Of a stretch of 12,047 nt of DNA, positions 1 through 6,737 are shown in pieces. The position numbers and the translations under genes were made by a program. The notes below the pieces were generated by a model. That model saw nothing but the letters and a program-made list of their open reading frames with translations, was not told the origin of the DNA and ran no database searches. This DNA comes from an uncultured Collinsella sp. (lineage in GTDB: Bacteria > Actinomycetota > Coriobacteriia > Coriobacteriales > Coriobacteriaceae): the NCBI GenBank assembly GCA_900544385.1, contig UQVD01000059.1, forward strand, positions 1-12,047. Reading direction: 5' to 3'. Within the stretch, counting starts at the first letter, position 1. Each line of letters opens with the position of its first letter.

Positions 1-47
1 GAGATACTGATCGGTCTCGTGGGCTCGGAGATGTGTATAAGAGACAG
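1..47 (+). other. Illumina Nextera i7 adapter (sequencing artefact, not genomic)
   Basis: Bases 14-47 are the 34-base Nextera Read 2 transposase adapter and end in the 19-base Tn5 mosaic end AGATGTGTATAAGAGACAG (29-47). Bases 1-5 (GAGAT) match the end of the P7 primer. Bases 6-13 (ACTGATCG) sit exactly where the 8-base i7 index belongs; the reverse complement CGATCAGT is, from memory, Nextera XT index N727. The genome therefore starts at base 48. The mosaic end must not be annotated as a Tn5 element, and any reading frame starting here is artificial. Confidence 0.97.
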
Positions 48-53
48 AGGTTG

Positions 54-62
54 TGTTATTCT
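54..62 (+). promoter_or_regulatory. Extended -10 promoter of the ruvCAB operon, -35 region lost
   Basis: TGT followed directly by TATTCT forms an extended -10 element (TGn plus a 4/6 match to TATAAT). It predicts transcription starting near base 69 and a leader of about 64 bases before ruvC. The -35 region would fall around 31-40, which is adapter, so it cannot be seen. The call is helped by the SOS box that follows immediately. Confidence 0.5.
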
Positions 63-63
63 A

Positions 64-75
64 GAACAGACGTTC
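64..75 (+). promoter_or_regulatory. LexA binding site (SOS box) upstream of ruvC
   Basis: GAACAGACGTTC is a perfect GAAC-N4-GTTC palindrome, the core of the LexA (DinR) box known from Gram-positive bacteria and actinobacteria. The central AGAC also fits the RNRY preference of the Bacillus consensus. It begins one base after the -10 hexamer and covers the expected start site, where a repressor would block transcription. RuvAB genes are SOS-induced in many bacteria, so both position and target fit. LexA control itself is inferred. Confidence 0.8.
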
Positions 76-132
76 GTGAATGATGCGCGGGGCCTTGCCT
101 TGCGCTTGGAAAAAAGGCGAGGGGAGGTTGGC

Positions 133-654
133 TTGGTCATTTTGGGCATCGACCCCGGTTTGGCCCATACGGGTTGGGGGATTATCGAGGAACGGCGCGG
201 AGAGGTTCGATGCCGTGCCTACGGTTGTATCGAGACCAGCGCGGGCAGCCCGCTCGCGGTGCGCCTGTCGCATATCGCCCGCGACCTCAAGGGCGTCGTC
301 GAACGCTACCGTCCCGATACCGCGGCTATCGAGAGCATCTACTTTGGCGCTAACGTCCGCTCGGCCATCCCCACGGCGCATGCCCGCGGTGCCGCGCTCG
401 TGGCGCTTTCGGAGTGCGCGCTCGAGATTGGCGAATACACGCCCATGCAGATCAAGCAGGCCGTGGTGGGCACCGGTGCCGCAGATAAACGGCAGGTTGC
501 CTACATGGTGCGCACGCTCACACAGCTCGATCACGACCCGCACCCAGACCATGCCGCCGATGCCCTGGCCTGCGCCATCTGCCACGTTAACCTCAGCCGC
601 ACCCGGGCGCTTACCGGCGGCGAGTTCTATCAACAGAGAGGAACCGGATACTGA
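133..654 (+). CDS. ruvC: Crossover junction endodeoxyribonuclease RuvC
   Basis: RuvC is the dimeric, metal-dependent endonuclease that cuts Holliday junctions during recombinational repair, working with RuvAB. The protein is 173 residues, the same length as the E. coli enzyme. The N-terminal motif GIDPG supplies Asp7; Glu67 lies in AIESIYFG; the C-terminal motif DHAADALA supplies His140 and Asp143. Histidine in the third position is also seen in Thermus RuvC. The start is TTG at 133, preceded by GGGGAGG at 121-127 with a five-base gap; it gives the family's standard N-terminus. A longer frame back to base 19 would begin inside the sequencing adapter and is rejected. The stop overlaps the ruvA start by one base (TGATG), which points to translational coupling. 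It is first in an operon preceded by a LexA box. Confidence 0.96.
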   Translation: MVILGIDPGLAHTGWGIIEERRGEVRCRAYGCIETSAGSPLAVRLSHIARDLKGVVERYRPDTAAIESIYFGANVRSAIPTAHARGAALVALSECALEIGEYTPMQIKQAVVGTGAADKRQVAYMVRTLTQLDHDPHPDHAADALACAICHVNLSRTRALTGGEFYQQRGTGY

Positions 655-1274
655 TGATCTCCCAGCTCCATGGAACGCTTGTCGAGGCCACGATGAGCTC
701 GGCCGTCGTCGATGTATCGGGCGTGGGCTTTGAGCTCGGCATCTCGGGCAGCACTGCCGCCACGCTGCCTACACCCGGCGGCGAGGTTCGCCTCTATACC
801 CGTATGCAGGTGCGCGAGGACGCCATGACACTTTTCGGTTTTTCCTCAAAGGATGAGCGCATGATGTTCGACCGGCTCGTGTCCGTTTCGGGCGTTGGCC
901 CGCGCCTGGCGCTTGCCGTGCTTTCCACCTATACCGTGGGGCAGCTGTATTCGCTGGTGATGGCCGAGGACGACAAGGGCATGGCCAAGGTACCCGGTGT
1001 GGGCAAAAAGACAGCTCAGCGCCTGATCCTGGAACTCAAGAGCACCTTTGCCAAGGATAAGGGCTTTGTGCCGGTCGACGTGATTCCCGGACAGGTTGCG
1101 ATGCCCGTGCCCGCTGCCGCTCCCTCGGTGATCGATGATGCCCGTGCGGCGCTCCTTTCCATGGGCTTTAGCCCGCAGGAGACCGATGTTGCCCTGAGCG
1201 GGTATGATGGGCAGAATATGCGTGTCGAGGATCTGCTCGGCGCGGCGCTTAAGCGACTCGGAATGGATGCGTGA
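654..1274 (+). CDS. ruvA: Holliday junction branch migration protein RuvA
   Basis: RuvA binds four-way junctions as a tetramer or octamer and loads the RuvB motor. The protein is 206 residues, the usual length. Residues 1-62 form the OB-fold domain I. Two helix-hairpin-helix motifs follow (SGVGPRLAL at 79-87 and PGVGKKTAQRL at 114-124). An Ala/Pro-rich linker (about 145-158) leads to the RuvB-contacting domain III (about 159-203). The ATG overlaps the ruvC stop by one base, and its RBS (AGAGAGGAA) lies inside the ruvC end. Its own stop overlaps the ruvB ATG in the same way, so all three proteins are probably made from one message. All expected domains are present. Confidence 0.96.
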   Translation: MISQLHGTLVEATMSSAVVDVSGVGFELGISGSTAATLPTPGGEVRLYTRMQVREDAMTLFGFSSKDERMMFDRLVSVSGVGPRLALAVLSTYTVGQLYSLVMAEDDKGMAKVPGVGKKTAQRLILELKSTFAKDKGFVPVDVIPGQVAMPVPAAAPSVIDDARAALLSMGFSPQETDVALSGYDGQNMRVEDLLGAALKRLGMDA

Positions 1275-2341
1275 TGTGGGAAGCCGATGACTCTCAGGAC
1301 TTGTGGGCGACGCCCGGTAACTCGCCGGCGGCATCCATGGCGCACGGCGAGCGCATGGTGGGCTCGGAGCTGACGGCCGAGGATCTCGATGTCGACCGCA
1401 CTTTGCGCCCTCAGCGCCTGGACGATTACTGCGGCCAGGAGCACATCAAGCAGAGCCTGCGCGTGTTGATCGAAGCGGCGCAGAGCCGTGGCGAGACGCT
1501 CGACCACGTGATTTTCTCGGGTCCTCCGGGCCTGGGCAAGACCACGCTGGCTACCGTTATCGCCAACGAGCTGGGCGCTCAGATCAAGACCACGAGTGGC
1601 CCTGCCATCGCGCGCACGGGCGACCTGGCGGCCATCCTTACTAACTTGCAGCCGGGCGATGTGCTGTTTATCGACGAGATCCACCGCCTCAACCGTTCGG
1701 TCGAGGAGGTCCTGTACCCCGCGATGGAGGACTTTGCCCTCGATATCGTGATTGGCAAGGGTCCGGCGGCGCGCTCGATTCGCCTGGATATCCCCAAGTT
1801 TACGCTGGTGGCGGCAACGACCCGCTCAGGCATGTTGACCGGCCCGTTGCGCGACCGCTTTGGCATTTCATATCGCCTGGATTACTACACGGTCGAGGAG
1901 CTCGCGCAGATTGTGACGCGCTCGGCGACTATCCTGGGCGTGACGATCGATCATCCCAGTGCACTCGAGATCGGCTCGCGTTCGCGCGGTACGCCACGTC
2001 TTGCCAACCGCCTGCTCAAGCGCGTGCGCGACTATGCACAGGTGCGCGGCAACGGTCCCATTGAGCTCGATATCTGCCGTCAGGCGCTCGAGTTCTTCGA
2101 GATCGACGAGCTCGGTCTGGACTGGATGGATATTCGTATCTTGGAGACGCTTGCCAAGACGTTCTCCGGTCGTGCCGTGGGACTTACGACCCTTGCCAGC
2201 GCGGTGGGCGAGGACCCGGGCACGCTCGAGGATGTCTATGAGCCCTATTTGCTGCAGTGCGGATTGATGATTCGTACGCCGCAGGGCCGTCAGGCAACCC
2301 TCCGCACCTTTGAGCACCTGGGGATTGAACCTACCGTTTAG
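1274..2341 (+). CDS. ruvB: Holliday junction branch migration ATPase RuvB
   Basis: RuvB is the hexameric AAA+ motor that pumps DNA through the RuvA-bound junction. The 355-residue protein has Walker A GPPGLGKT (83-90), Walker B LFIDEIH (131-137), sensor 1 ATTRSG (181-186) and the RDRFG arginine-finger region (193-197), followed by the winged-helix C-terminal domain. Residues 1-35 are a variable tail before the conserved DRTLRPQRLDDYCGQ block. I chose ATG 1274, which overlaps the ruvA stop as TGATG exactly like the ruvC/ruvA junction. GTG 1271 directly before it would add one residue and cannot be excluded. The RBS is weak, consistent with coupling to ruvA. No clear terminator follows. Confidence 0.96.
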   Translation: MWEADDSQDLWATPGNSPAASMAHGERMVGSELTAEDLDVDRTLRPQRLDDYCGQEHIKQSLRVLIEAAQSRGETLDHVIFSGPPGLGKTTLATVIANELGAQIKTTSGPAIARTGDLAAILTNLQPGDVLFIDEIHRLNRSVEEVLYPAMEDFALDIVIGKGPAARSIRLDIPKFTLVAATTRSGMLTGPLRDRFGISYRLDYYTVEELAQIVTRSATILGVTIDHPSALEIGSRSRGTPRLANRLLKRVRDYAQVRGNGPIELDICRQALEFFEIDELGLDWMDIRILETLAKTFSGRAVGLTTLASAVGEDPGTLEDVYEPYLLQCGLMIRTPQGRQATLRTFEHLGIEPTV

Positions 2342-2418
2342 GGCGTTTTGTTTTGGCGGGCTGTTGGACTATCGCTGGGCATCGGGTAAACATATCGCCG
2401 TTCATCGGTTATGGGCGT

Positions 2419-2445
2419 TTTACTATTGCGCGCCCGTGCTATGCT
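2419..2445 (+). promoter_or_regulatory. Promoter of fhs (extended -10)
   Basis: TGC-TATGCT (2437-2445) is an extended -10 element with a 4/6 hexamer. The best -35 candidate is TTTACT (2419-2424, 4/6) with a short 15-base spacer, which an extended -10 can tolerate. Transcription would start near 2452 and leave a leader of about 34 bases, too short for a riboswitch. The 144-base gap after ruvB suggests fhs is transcribed separately from the ruv operon. Confidence 0.5.
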
Positions 2446-2485
2446 GAATTGGTCTTTTTCTCATTCGGTAACGAAAGGACCGCCC

Positions 2486-4153
2486 ATGCCTACTGACATC
2501 GAAATCGCACGTTCTGTCACGCCGCTGCCTATTACCGAGGTGGCCAAGAACGCCGGCGTCGACGTTAAGCACCTTATTCCGTACGGCTTCGACAAGGCTA
2601 AGGTCGACTATTCACTGCTCAACGAGCCGACTGATCACCAGGCCAAGCTCGTCCTCGTGACCGCTATCAACCCAACGCCCGCGGGCGAGGGCAAGACCAC
2701 CACGACCATCGGTCTGGCCGATGGCCTGCGTCGTCGCGGTATCAAGAGCGCCGTGGCCCTGCGTGAGCCTTCGCTCGGTCCCGTCTTTGGCGTCAAGGGC
2801 GGTGCCGCTGGCGGCGGTTGGGCCCAGGTCATTCCCATGGAGGACATCAACCTGCACTTTACCGGCGACTTCCATGCCATCGGTGCTGCCAACAACCTGC
2901 TGGCCGCCATGCTCGATAACCACATCCAGCAGGGCAATCAGCTCGGTATTGACGTTAAGCGCATCACCTGGAAGCGCGTCGTCGACATGAACGACCGTCA
3001 GCTGCGCCATGTTATCGATGGCATTGGCGGTAAGGCCCAAGGTGTGCCGCGCGAGGACGGCTTCGACATCACCGTTGCCTCCGAGGTCATGGCAATCCTG
3101 TGCCTGTCTACGAGCATCAACGACCTCAAGGAACGCTTGGGTGAGATTGTCGTCGGCTATAGCTTTGCCGGCGAGCCCGTCCGTGCCCGCGACCTCAAGG
3201 CCCAGGGTGCCATGGCCGCGTTGCTTAAGGACGCGCTTAAGCCCAACCTGGTGCAAACGCTCGAGGGCACGCCCGCGTTTGTCCACGGCGGTCCCTTCGC
3301 CAACATTGCCCACGGCTGCAACTCTATTATGGCCACGCGTATGGCGATGCGCTTTGGCGATGTTGCCATTACCGAGGCCGGCTTCGGTGCCGATCTGGGT
3401 GCCGAGAAGTTCCTCGACATCAAGTGCCGCATGACGGGCGTTCGCCCCAGCGCCGTCGTGGTCGTCGCGACCGCTCGTGCGCTTAAGTACAACGGTGGCG
3501 TCGCCAAGGCCGACCTCAACGAGGAGAACCTCGAGGCACTCAAGGCTGGCATGCCCAACTTGCTGCGTCATGTCGACAACATCCAGAACGTTTATGGTCT
3601 GCCCTGCGTGGTCGCCATCAACCGCTTCCCGACGGACACCGAGGCTGAGCTTGCACTCATCGAGTCCGAGTGCCAGAAGCTCGGCGTCAACGTTAAGCTT
3701 TCCGAGGTCTGGGCCAAGGGCGGCGAGGGCGCGCTCGAGCTGGCCGATGAGGTCATGCGTCTGATTGAGCAGCCGAGCGAGCTCAAGTTTGCCTATGAGG
3801 ACGGCGCTGATGTCGCTGATGCCCTCGAGGCCGTTGCCACCAAGGTCTACCGCGCCGACGGCGTTGACTTTACGCCGGCCGCCAAGCGCCAGCTCGCCGA
3901 GCTGCGCGAGAACGGCTTTGGCAACCTGCCGGTGTGCGTCGCCAAGACGCAGTACAGCTTTAGCGACAACGCCAAGGCCCTGGGCGCTCCCGAGAACTTC
4001 CGCATCACCGTGCGTGAGCTCAAGGTTTCCGCCGGTGCCCACTTTGTGGTCGCGCTGACCGGCAGCGTTCTGACCATGCCGGGTCTGCCCAAGGTGCCCG
4101 CGGCCGAGAACATCGACGTCGACAACGACGGCAACATCACCGGCCTGTTCTAA
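2486..4153 (+). CDS. fhs: Formate-tetrahydrofolate ligase
   Basis: This cytoplasmic enzyme uses ATP to join formate to tetrahydrofolate, giving 10-formyl-THF for purine and formyl-Met synthesis in anaerobes. The 555 residues match the family length (about 555-560). The ATP-binding loop PTPAGEGKTT is at 63-72. The first family signature appears as GVKGGAAGGGW at 101-111, with Trp where the published pattern has Tyr, followed by the conserved PMEDINLHFTGD. The second signature appears as ATARALKYNGG. I chose ATG 2486 because GAAAGGA (2473-2479) lies six bases upstream; the frame stays open back to 2411, but the promoter lies inside that stretch. It stands as a single gene between its own promoter and an intrinsic terminator. 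Confidence 0.97.
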   Translation: MPTDIEIARSVTPLPITEVAKNAGVDVKHLIPYGFDKAKVDYSLLNEPTDHQAKLVLVTAINPTPAGEGKTTTTIGLADGLRRRGIKSAVALREPSLGPVFGVKGGAAGGGWAQVIPMEDINLHFTGDFHAIGAANNLLAAMLDNHIQQGNQLGIDVKRITWKRVVDMNDRQLRHVIDGIGGKAQGVPREDGFDITVASEVMAILCLSTSINDLKERLGEIVVGYSFAGEPVRARDLKAQGAMAALLKDALKPNLVQTLEGTPAFVHGGPFANIAHGCNSIMATRMAMRFGDVAITEAGFGADLGAEKFLDIKCRMTGVRPSAVVVVATARALKYNGGVAKADLNEENLEALKAGMPNLLRHVDNIQNVYGLPCVVAINRFPTDTEAELALIESECQKLGVNVKLSEVWAKGGEGALELADEVMRLIEQPSELKFAYEDGADVADALEAVATKVYRADGVDFTPAAKRQLAELRENGFGNLPVCVAKTQYSFSDNAKALGAPENFRITVRELKVSAGAHFVVALTGSVLTMPGLPKVPAAENIDVDNDGNITGLF

Positions 4154-4178
4154 GTCTGCTGTCCATAGCTGCTTGTCC

Positions 4179-4214
4179 GCCCCGCCGTGCCCACAAGGCC
4201 CGGCGGGGCTTTTT
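4179..4214 (+). terminator. Intrinsic terminator after fhs
   Basis: A 9-bp stem GCCCCGCCG (4179-4187) pairs with CGGCGGGGC (4201-4209). One T/C mismatch and three more pairs (GCC/GGC) continue inside it, leaving a five-base loop. The stem is followed by TTTTT (4210-4214). It lies 26 bases after the fhs stop. Confidence 0.9.
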
Positions 4215-4281
4215 GATCCTTAGGCCCGCGCATGTCTTGTAGATACCGACGGACTCTGCCCATCATAGGCTTTTGCGCGGG

Positions 4282-4287
4282 TAGAAT
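4282..4287 (+). promoter_or_regulatory. Possible -10 element for the membrane protein gene
   Basis: TAGAAT matches TATAAT at five of six positions and lies 45 bases before the ATG at 4333, downstream of the fhs terminator. No good -35 hexamer is seen at 16-18 bases, so this is a weak call based on location. Confidence 0.3.
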
Positions 4288-4332
4288 GCATGGATAACTT
4301 GAGGCTCACGCGCGACGGAAAGGAATCGTTGC

Positions 4333-5325
4333 ATGGATCAGGACAAGACAACCGTGATGGGCGGCTACGGTTCCGCGCAGGCTGGCGATAGCGCCGATGC
4401 GACCCGCGTTGTTCCCAACCCCGGTTATGCCGACCCCGCCGCGACGCAGCCTTCTGCCGAGCCCACCCGGGTTATGGGCTATGGCGACACGGCGCAGGAT
4501 TCTTACGCTGCATCTTCGCAAGGCCCCTATGGCAACGCAGCTCCGGATCCGTTTGATTACACGCCGCAGGATTCTTATGCTGCCTCGACGCCGAATCCCT
4601 ATGACAACCTGCCGCAGAATCCCATTCCGCAGCCTCAGCAGACGACGTATATGCCTCGCACGGCGCAGCCTCGCTACGAGTCGCGCGAGCCGTATCGCGA
4701 GTACCCCAAGTCGATTCCGCAATATAGCGAAGACGAGGAGAAGAGGCCGTCGCGTTCGTCGAGCGTGATCAAGAAGATCCTCATCGTGCTGGCGATTTTC
4801 TTTGCGCTGTCGGTTGTGTTTGCCATCGTGTCGGGCATGCTCAACAAGCGGGGGAGCTCAACGGCCGATACCGCTGCCGAGCAAACCGAGTCCGCCTCGT
4901 CTAGCACCGTCGATCTGAGCGATATCCCGGGACAGTATTGGTCCAACGCCAAGAAGCTTCTCAAGTCGCGCGGCGCCGATCTTTCGAATGCCGTGGTCCT
5001 GACTGATGATGGCTCAACGCCCGTCGTCGATGCCAACTGGGTCGTTACTTCTGCCTACTATAACGACAGCGGCAACCTCGAAATTCAGCTCACGCACAAG
5101 GACGGCTCGTCGGGCAACGCGTCCGGCGACCAGGGCGGCGCGGACAGCTCGAGTTCCAATACGCTGGAGGACTTGAGCAACAAGGCGCAGGAGTTGGGAG
5201 ACAAGGCGCAAGAGCTGGGCGACACGGCACAAAACCTGGGCGATACCGCGCAGAACTTGGGCGGCTTGGCGACGGATGCCTGGAACGCCCTGCAAAACGG
5301 CATCTCGGGCGCGCAGGGAAACTAG
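4333..5325 (+). CDS. Single-pass membrane protein with T-x-V motifs and C-terminal heptad repeats, function unknown
   Basis: I do not recognise a named family. Of 330 residues, 1-143 are a low-complexity Pro/Gln/Tyr/Ala-rich region, probably cytoplasmic. It contains three related motifs (TTVM at 6-9, TRVV at 24-27, TRVM at 45-48) and a duplicated QDSYAAS (near 55 and 79). A basic SVIKK precedes one transmembrane helix at about 148-169. Residues 195-256 form a small globular segment (AKKLLKSRGADL, then beta-like stretches) that vaguely recalls a PASTA module. The C-terminus has four exact heptads (284-311). ATG 4333 has AAGGA eight bases upstream. The next gene converges, with its stop only 12 bases away. 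The T-x-V motifs could be kinase targets bound by FHA domains, but this is inference. Confidence 0.8.
   Translation: MDQDKTTVMGGYGSAQAGDSADATRVVPNPGYADPAATQPSAEPTRVMGYGDTAQDSYAASSQGPYGNAAPDPFDYTPQDSYAASTPNPYDNLPQNPIPQPQQTTYMPRTAQPRYESREPYREYPKSIPQYSEDEEKRPSRSSSVIKKILIVLAIFFALSVVFAIVSGMLNKRGSSTADTAAEQTESASSSTVDLSDIPGQYWSNAKKLLKSRGADLSNAVVLTDDGSTPVVDANWVVTSAYYNDSGNLEIQLTHKDGSSGNASGDQGGADSSSSNTLEDLSNKAQELGDKAQELGDTAQNLGDTAQNLGGLATDAWNALQNGISGAQGN
5182..5265 (+). repeat. Four tandem 21-base units encoding heptads
   Basis: The units encode KAQELGD, KAQELGD, TAQNLGD and TAQNLGG. The spacing is exactly seven residues, so an amphipathic helix or coiled coil is likely. Synonymous differences between units (for example GAG TTG GGA against GAG CTG GGC) show this is not a very recent duplication. 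Units 1-2 (K, E) and units 3-4 (T, N) form two pairs, suggesting stepwise doubling. Confidence 0.85.
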
Positions 5326-5337
5326 CTGTTAAGCAGG

Positions 5338-6519
5338 CTACAACTGCTCGGCCGGACGCTCGGGCGAGCTAAAGCCCGAATCAAACGTGACGACGCATGA
5401 GGCATCGGGTCGGCGCTCGTGCACGATGCGCGTGACGAGCTCCAGCAGCTCCTCGTCGGATATGTCAAAGCCGTCGGGACGCACCAGGTCAAACGAAACG
5501 AACCCGTCGTGCTCGTGCAGGTCGTGGATGGAGAGCGCGGGATCGATCTGCATGACGCCGCGCTTGACCCAGCTGCGCAGGTCGTCGCTGGTGGTGGCGA
5601 TGGGGTCGCAGTGCAGCGTGATATCGATGCCCATTTGGCGCTTGATGTCGTGCTCGATGGTGTCCAAAATCTCGTGGTGCTCAAATGCGTCGCCCTCGCC
5701 GGGCATCTCCACGTGGGCGCTGGCAAACTGACGACCGGGGCCGTAGTCGTGCACCATCAGGTCGTGTGTGCCCAAGACCTGCGGATAGGACATGATCTTA
5801 TCGCGGATTGCCTGGACGAGCTTGGGGTCGGGCGCTTGCCCCAGCAATGGGCTGATGGCGTCGCGCACTAGGCCCATGCCGCTGATGCAGATGAAGATGC
5901 CCACACCCAGGCCTGCCCAGCCATCGAGGTCAAAGCCGGTCGTCTGCGAAATAAGCGCCGCCACCAAGACCGAGCCCGAGGTGATGACGTCGTTTTTGGA
6001 GTCCTGCGCCGTGGCGATGAGCGTTTCGGAATCGATGCGGTTACCCAGCGTGCGGTTGAACGCGGCCATCCAGAGCTTTACGAGCATGGACGTAGCCAGT
6101 GCCGCAAGGGAAATGAACGTGTAAGCGGTGGGGGAAGGCTTGATGATCTTGGTGACCGACTCGAGGATCAGGTTGATGCCGACGGCGCAAACCAGGACGG
6201 CGACGAACAGGCCGGCTAGGTACTCATAGCGGCCGTGACCATAGGGGTGGCCTTCGTCTGCCGGGCGGCTGGCAAGGCGGAACCCGAGCAGGCTCACGAT
6301 GTTGCTCGAGGCATCGGAGAGGTTGTTGAAAGCGTCGGCGATGAGGGAGACGGAGCCGGCGAGCAGGCCCGCGATGCCCTTGGCCAGGCACAGGGTGATG
6401 TTGAGTCCAATGCAGATGAGGCTTGCGGTAAAACCCGCGTTGGTGCGGCAAGATGCATCGACCGGCTCGTCCTCGCTGCCGGGAACAAGCGTATGTACCA
6501 GCCGATTTACAAATAGCAT
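5338..6519 (-). CDS. Cation diffusion facilitator exporter, probable Mn2+ type, with duplicated C-terminal domain
   Basis: CDF proteins export divalent metals by proton antiport and work as membrane dimers. The 393 residues hold about six membrane helices (roughly 31-221). The helix 2 motif DAFNNLSD gives the pair Asn65-Asp69, and the helix 5 motif DSKND gives Asp173-Asp177. An N-D/D-D site is the arrangement reported for Mn-type CDFs such as MntE, whereas zinc types use His. The cytoplasmic domain at about 231-307 is followed by a second similar segment (about 310-383); both contain HDL-x-x-HD. I chose ATG 6519 because AGGA lies eight bases upstream; the in-frame ATG at 6540 lacks an RBS. 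The gene converges on the membrane protein gene and diverges from the zinc-ribbon gene. No Mn riboswitch was seen upstream. Confidence 0.9.
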   Translation of the reverse strand: MLFVNRLVHTLVPGSEDEPVDASCRTNAGFTASLICIGLNITLCLAKGIAGLLAGSVSLIADAFNNLSDASSNIVSLLGFRLASRPADEGHPYGHGRYEYLAGLFVAVLVCAVGINLILESVTKIIKPSPTAYTFISLAALATSMLVKLWMAAFNRTLGNRIDSETLIATAQDSKNDVITSGSVLVAALISQTTGFDLDGWAGLGVGIFICISGMGLVRDAISPLLGQAPDPKLVQAIRDKIMSYPQVLGTHDLMVHDYGPGRQFASAHVEMPGEGDAFEHHEILDTIEHDIKRQMGIDITLHCDPIATTSDDLRSWVKRGVMQIDPALSIHDLHEHDGFVSFDLVRPDGFDISDEELLELVTRIVHERRPDASCVVTFDSGFSSPERPAEQL

Positions 6520-6552
6520 AGCGGTCGTCCTCACAATCATGTTTAAGGGGAT

Positions 6553-6558
6553 AGTGTA
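6553..6558 (-). promoter_or_regulatory. Possible -10 element of the CDF exporter gene
   Basis: Read on the minus strand, TACACT matches TATAAT at four of six positions and lies 33 bases before ATG 6519. No convincing -35 hexamer is seen at the proper distance, so the call is weak. Confidence 0.25.
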
Positions 6559-6671
6559 GCTCGCGCGGGGGCGCCGTGCACCGATGCTCAGAAAATGCAG
6601 CAATAGTCTGCCGGTGCTAACGAGCGAGCCTTCTCGTCTGCCTGGGTGGTCCATTTTGGGCCACATGGGTA

Positions 6672-6700
6672 TGGGCATGTGCCTGTTTGATCGACATACT
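6672..6700 (+). promoter_or_regulatory. Possible promoter of the zinc-ribbon gene
   Basis: TGGGCA (6672-6677, 4/6) and CATACT (6695-6700, 4/6) are separated by 17 bases. They lie 37 bases before ATG 6738, in the 218-base divergent gap between the exporter and zinc-ribbon genes. Both hexamers are moderate, so the call rests mainly on spacing. Confidence 0.35.
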
Positions 6701-6737
6701 TAATGCCGACAGCCCCTGTGCAAAGGAGGACGTTTCC

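Noticed and set aside
29..47. Tn5 mosaic end as a natural transposon end
   Set aside because: It is continuous with Nextera index and primer sequence at the contig start, so it is library adapter.
19..132. N-terminal extension of RuvC starting at the ATG/GTG-like codons near base 19
   Set aside because: It starts inside the sequencing adapter, crosses the promoter and LexA box, and the family N-terminus begins at TTG 133.
2342..2485. THF or ZTP riboswitch upstream of fhs
   Set aside because: The predicted leader is only about 34 bases, and the conserved core sequences of either aptamer were not found.
2612..4042. Long open minus-strand frame opposite fhs
   Set aside because: Antisense shadow of a conserved high-GC gene; no RBS or recognisable domain.
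5419..5871. Plus-strand frame opposite the exporter C-terminus
   Set aside because: Antisense shadow; composition mirrors the CDF gene and there is no start signal.
6520..6678. Longer exporter start (53 extra residues)
   Set aside because: No RBS at the upstream ATGs, the extension is not membrane- or CDF-like, and ATG 6519 has a good RBS.
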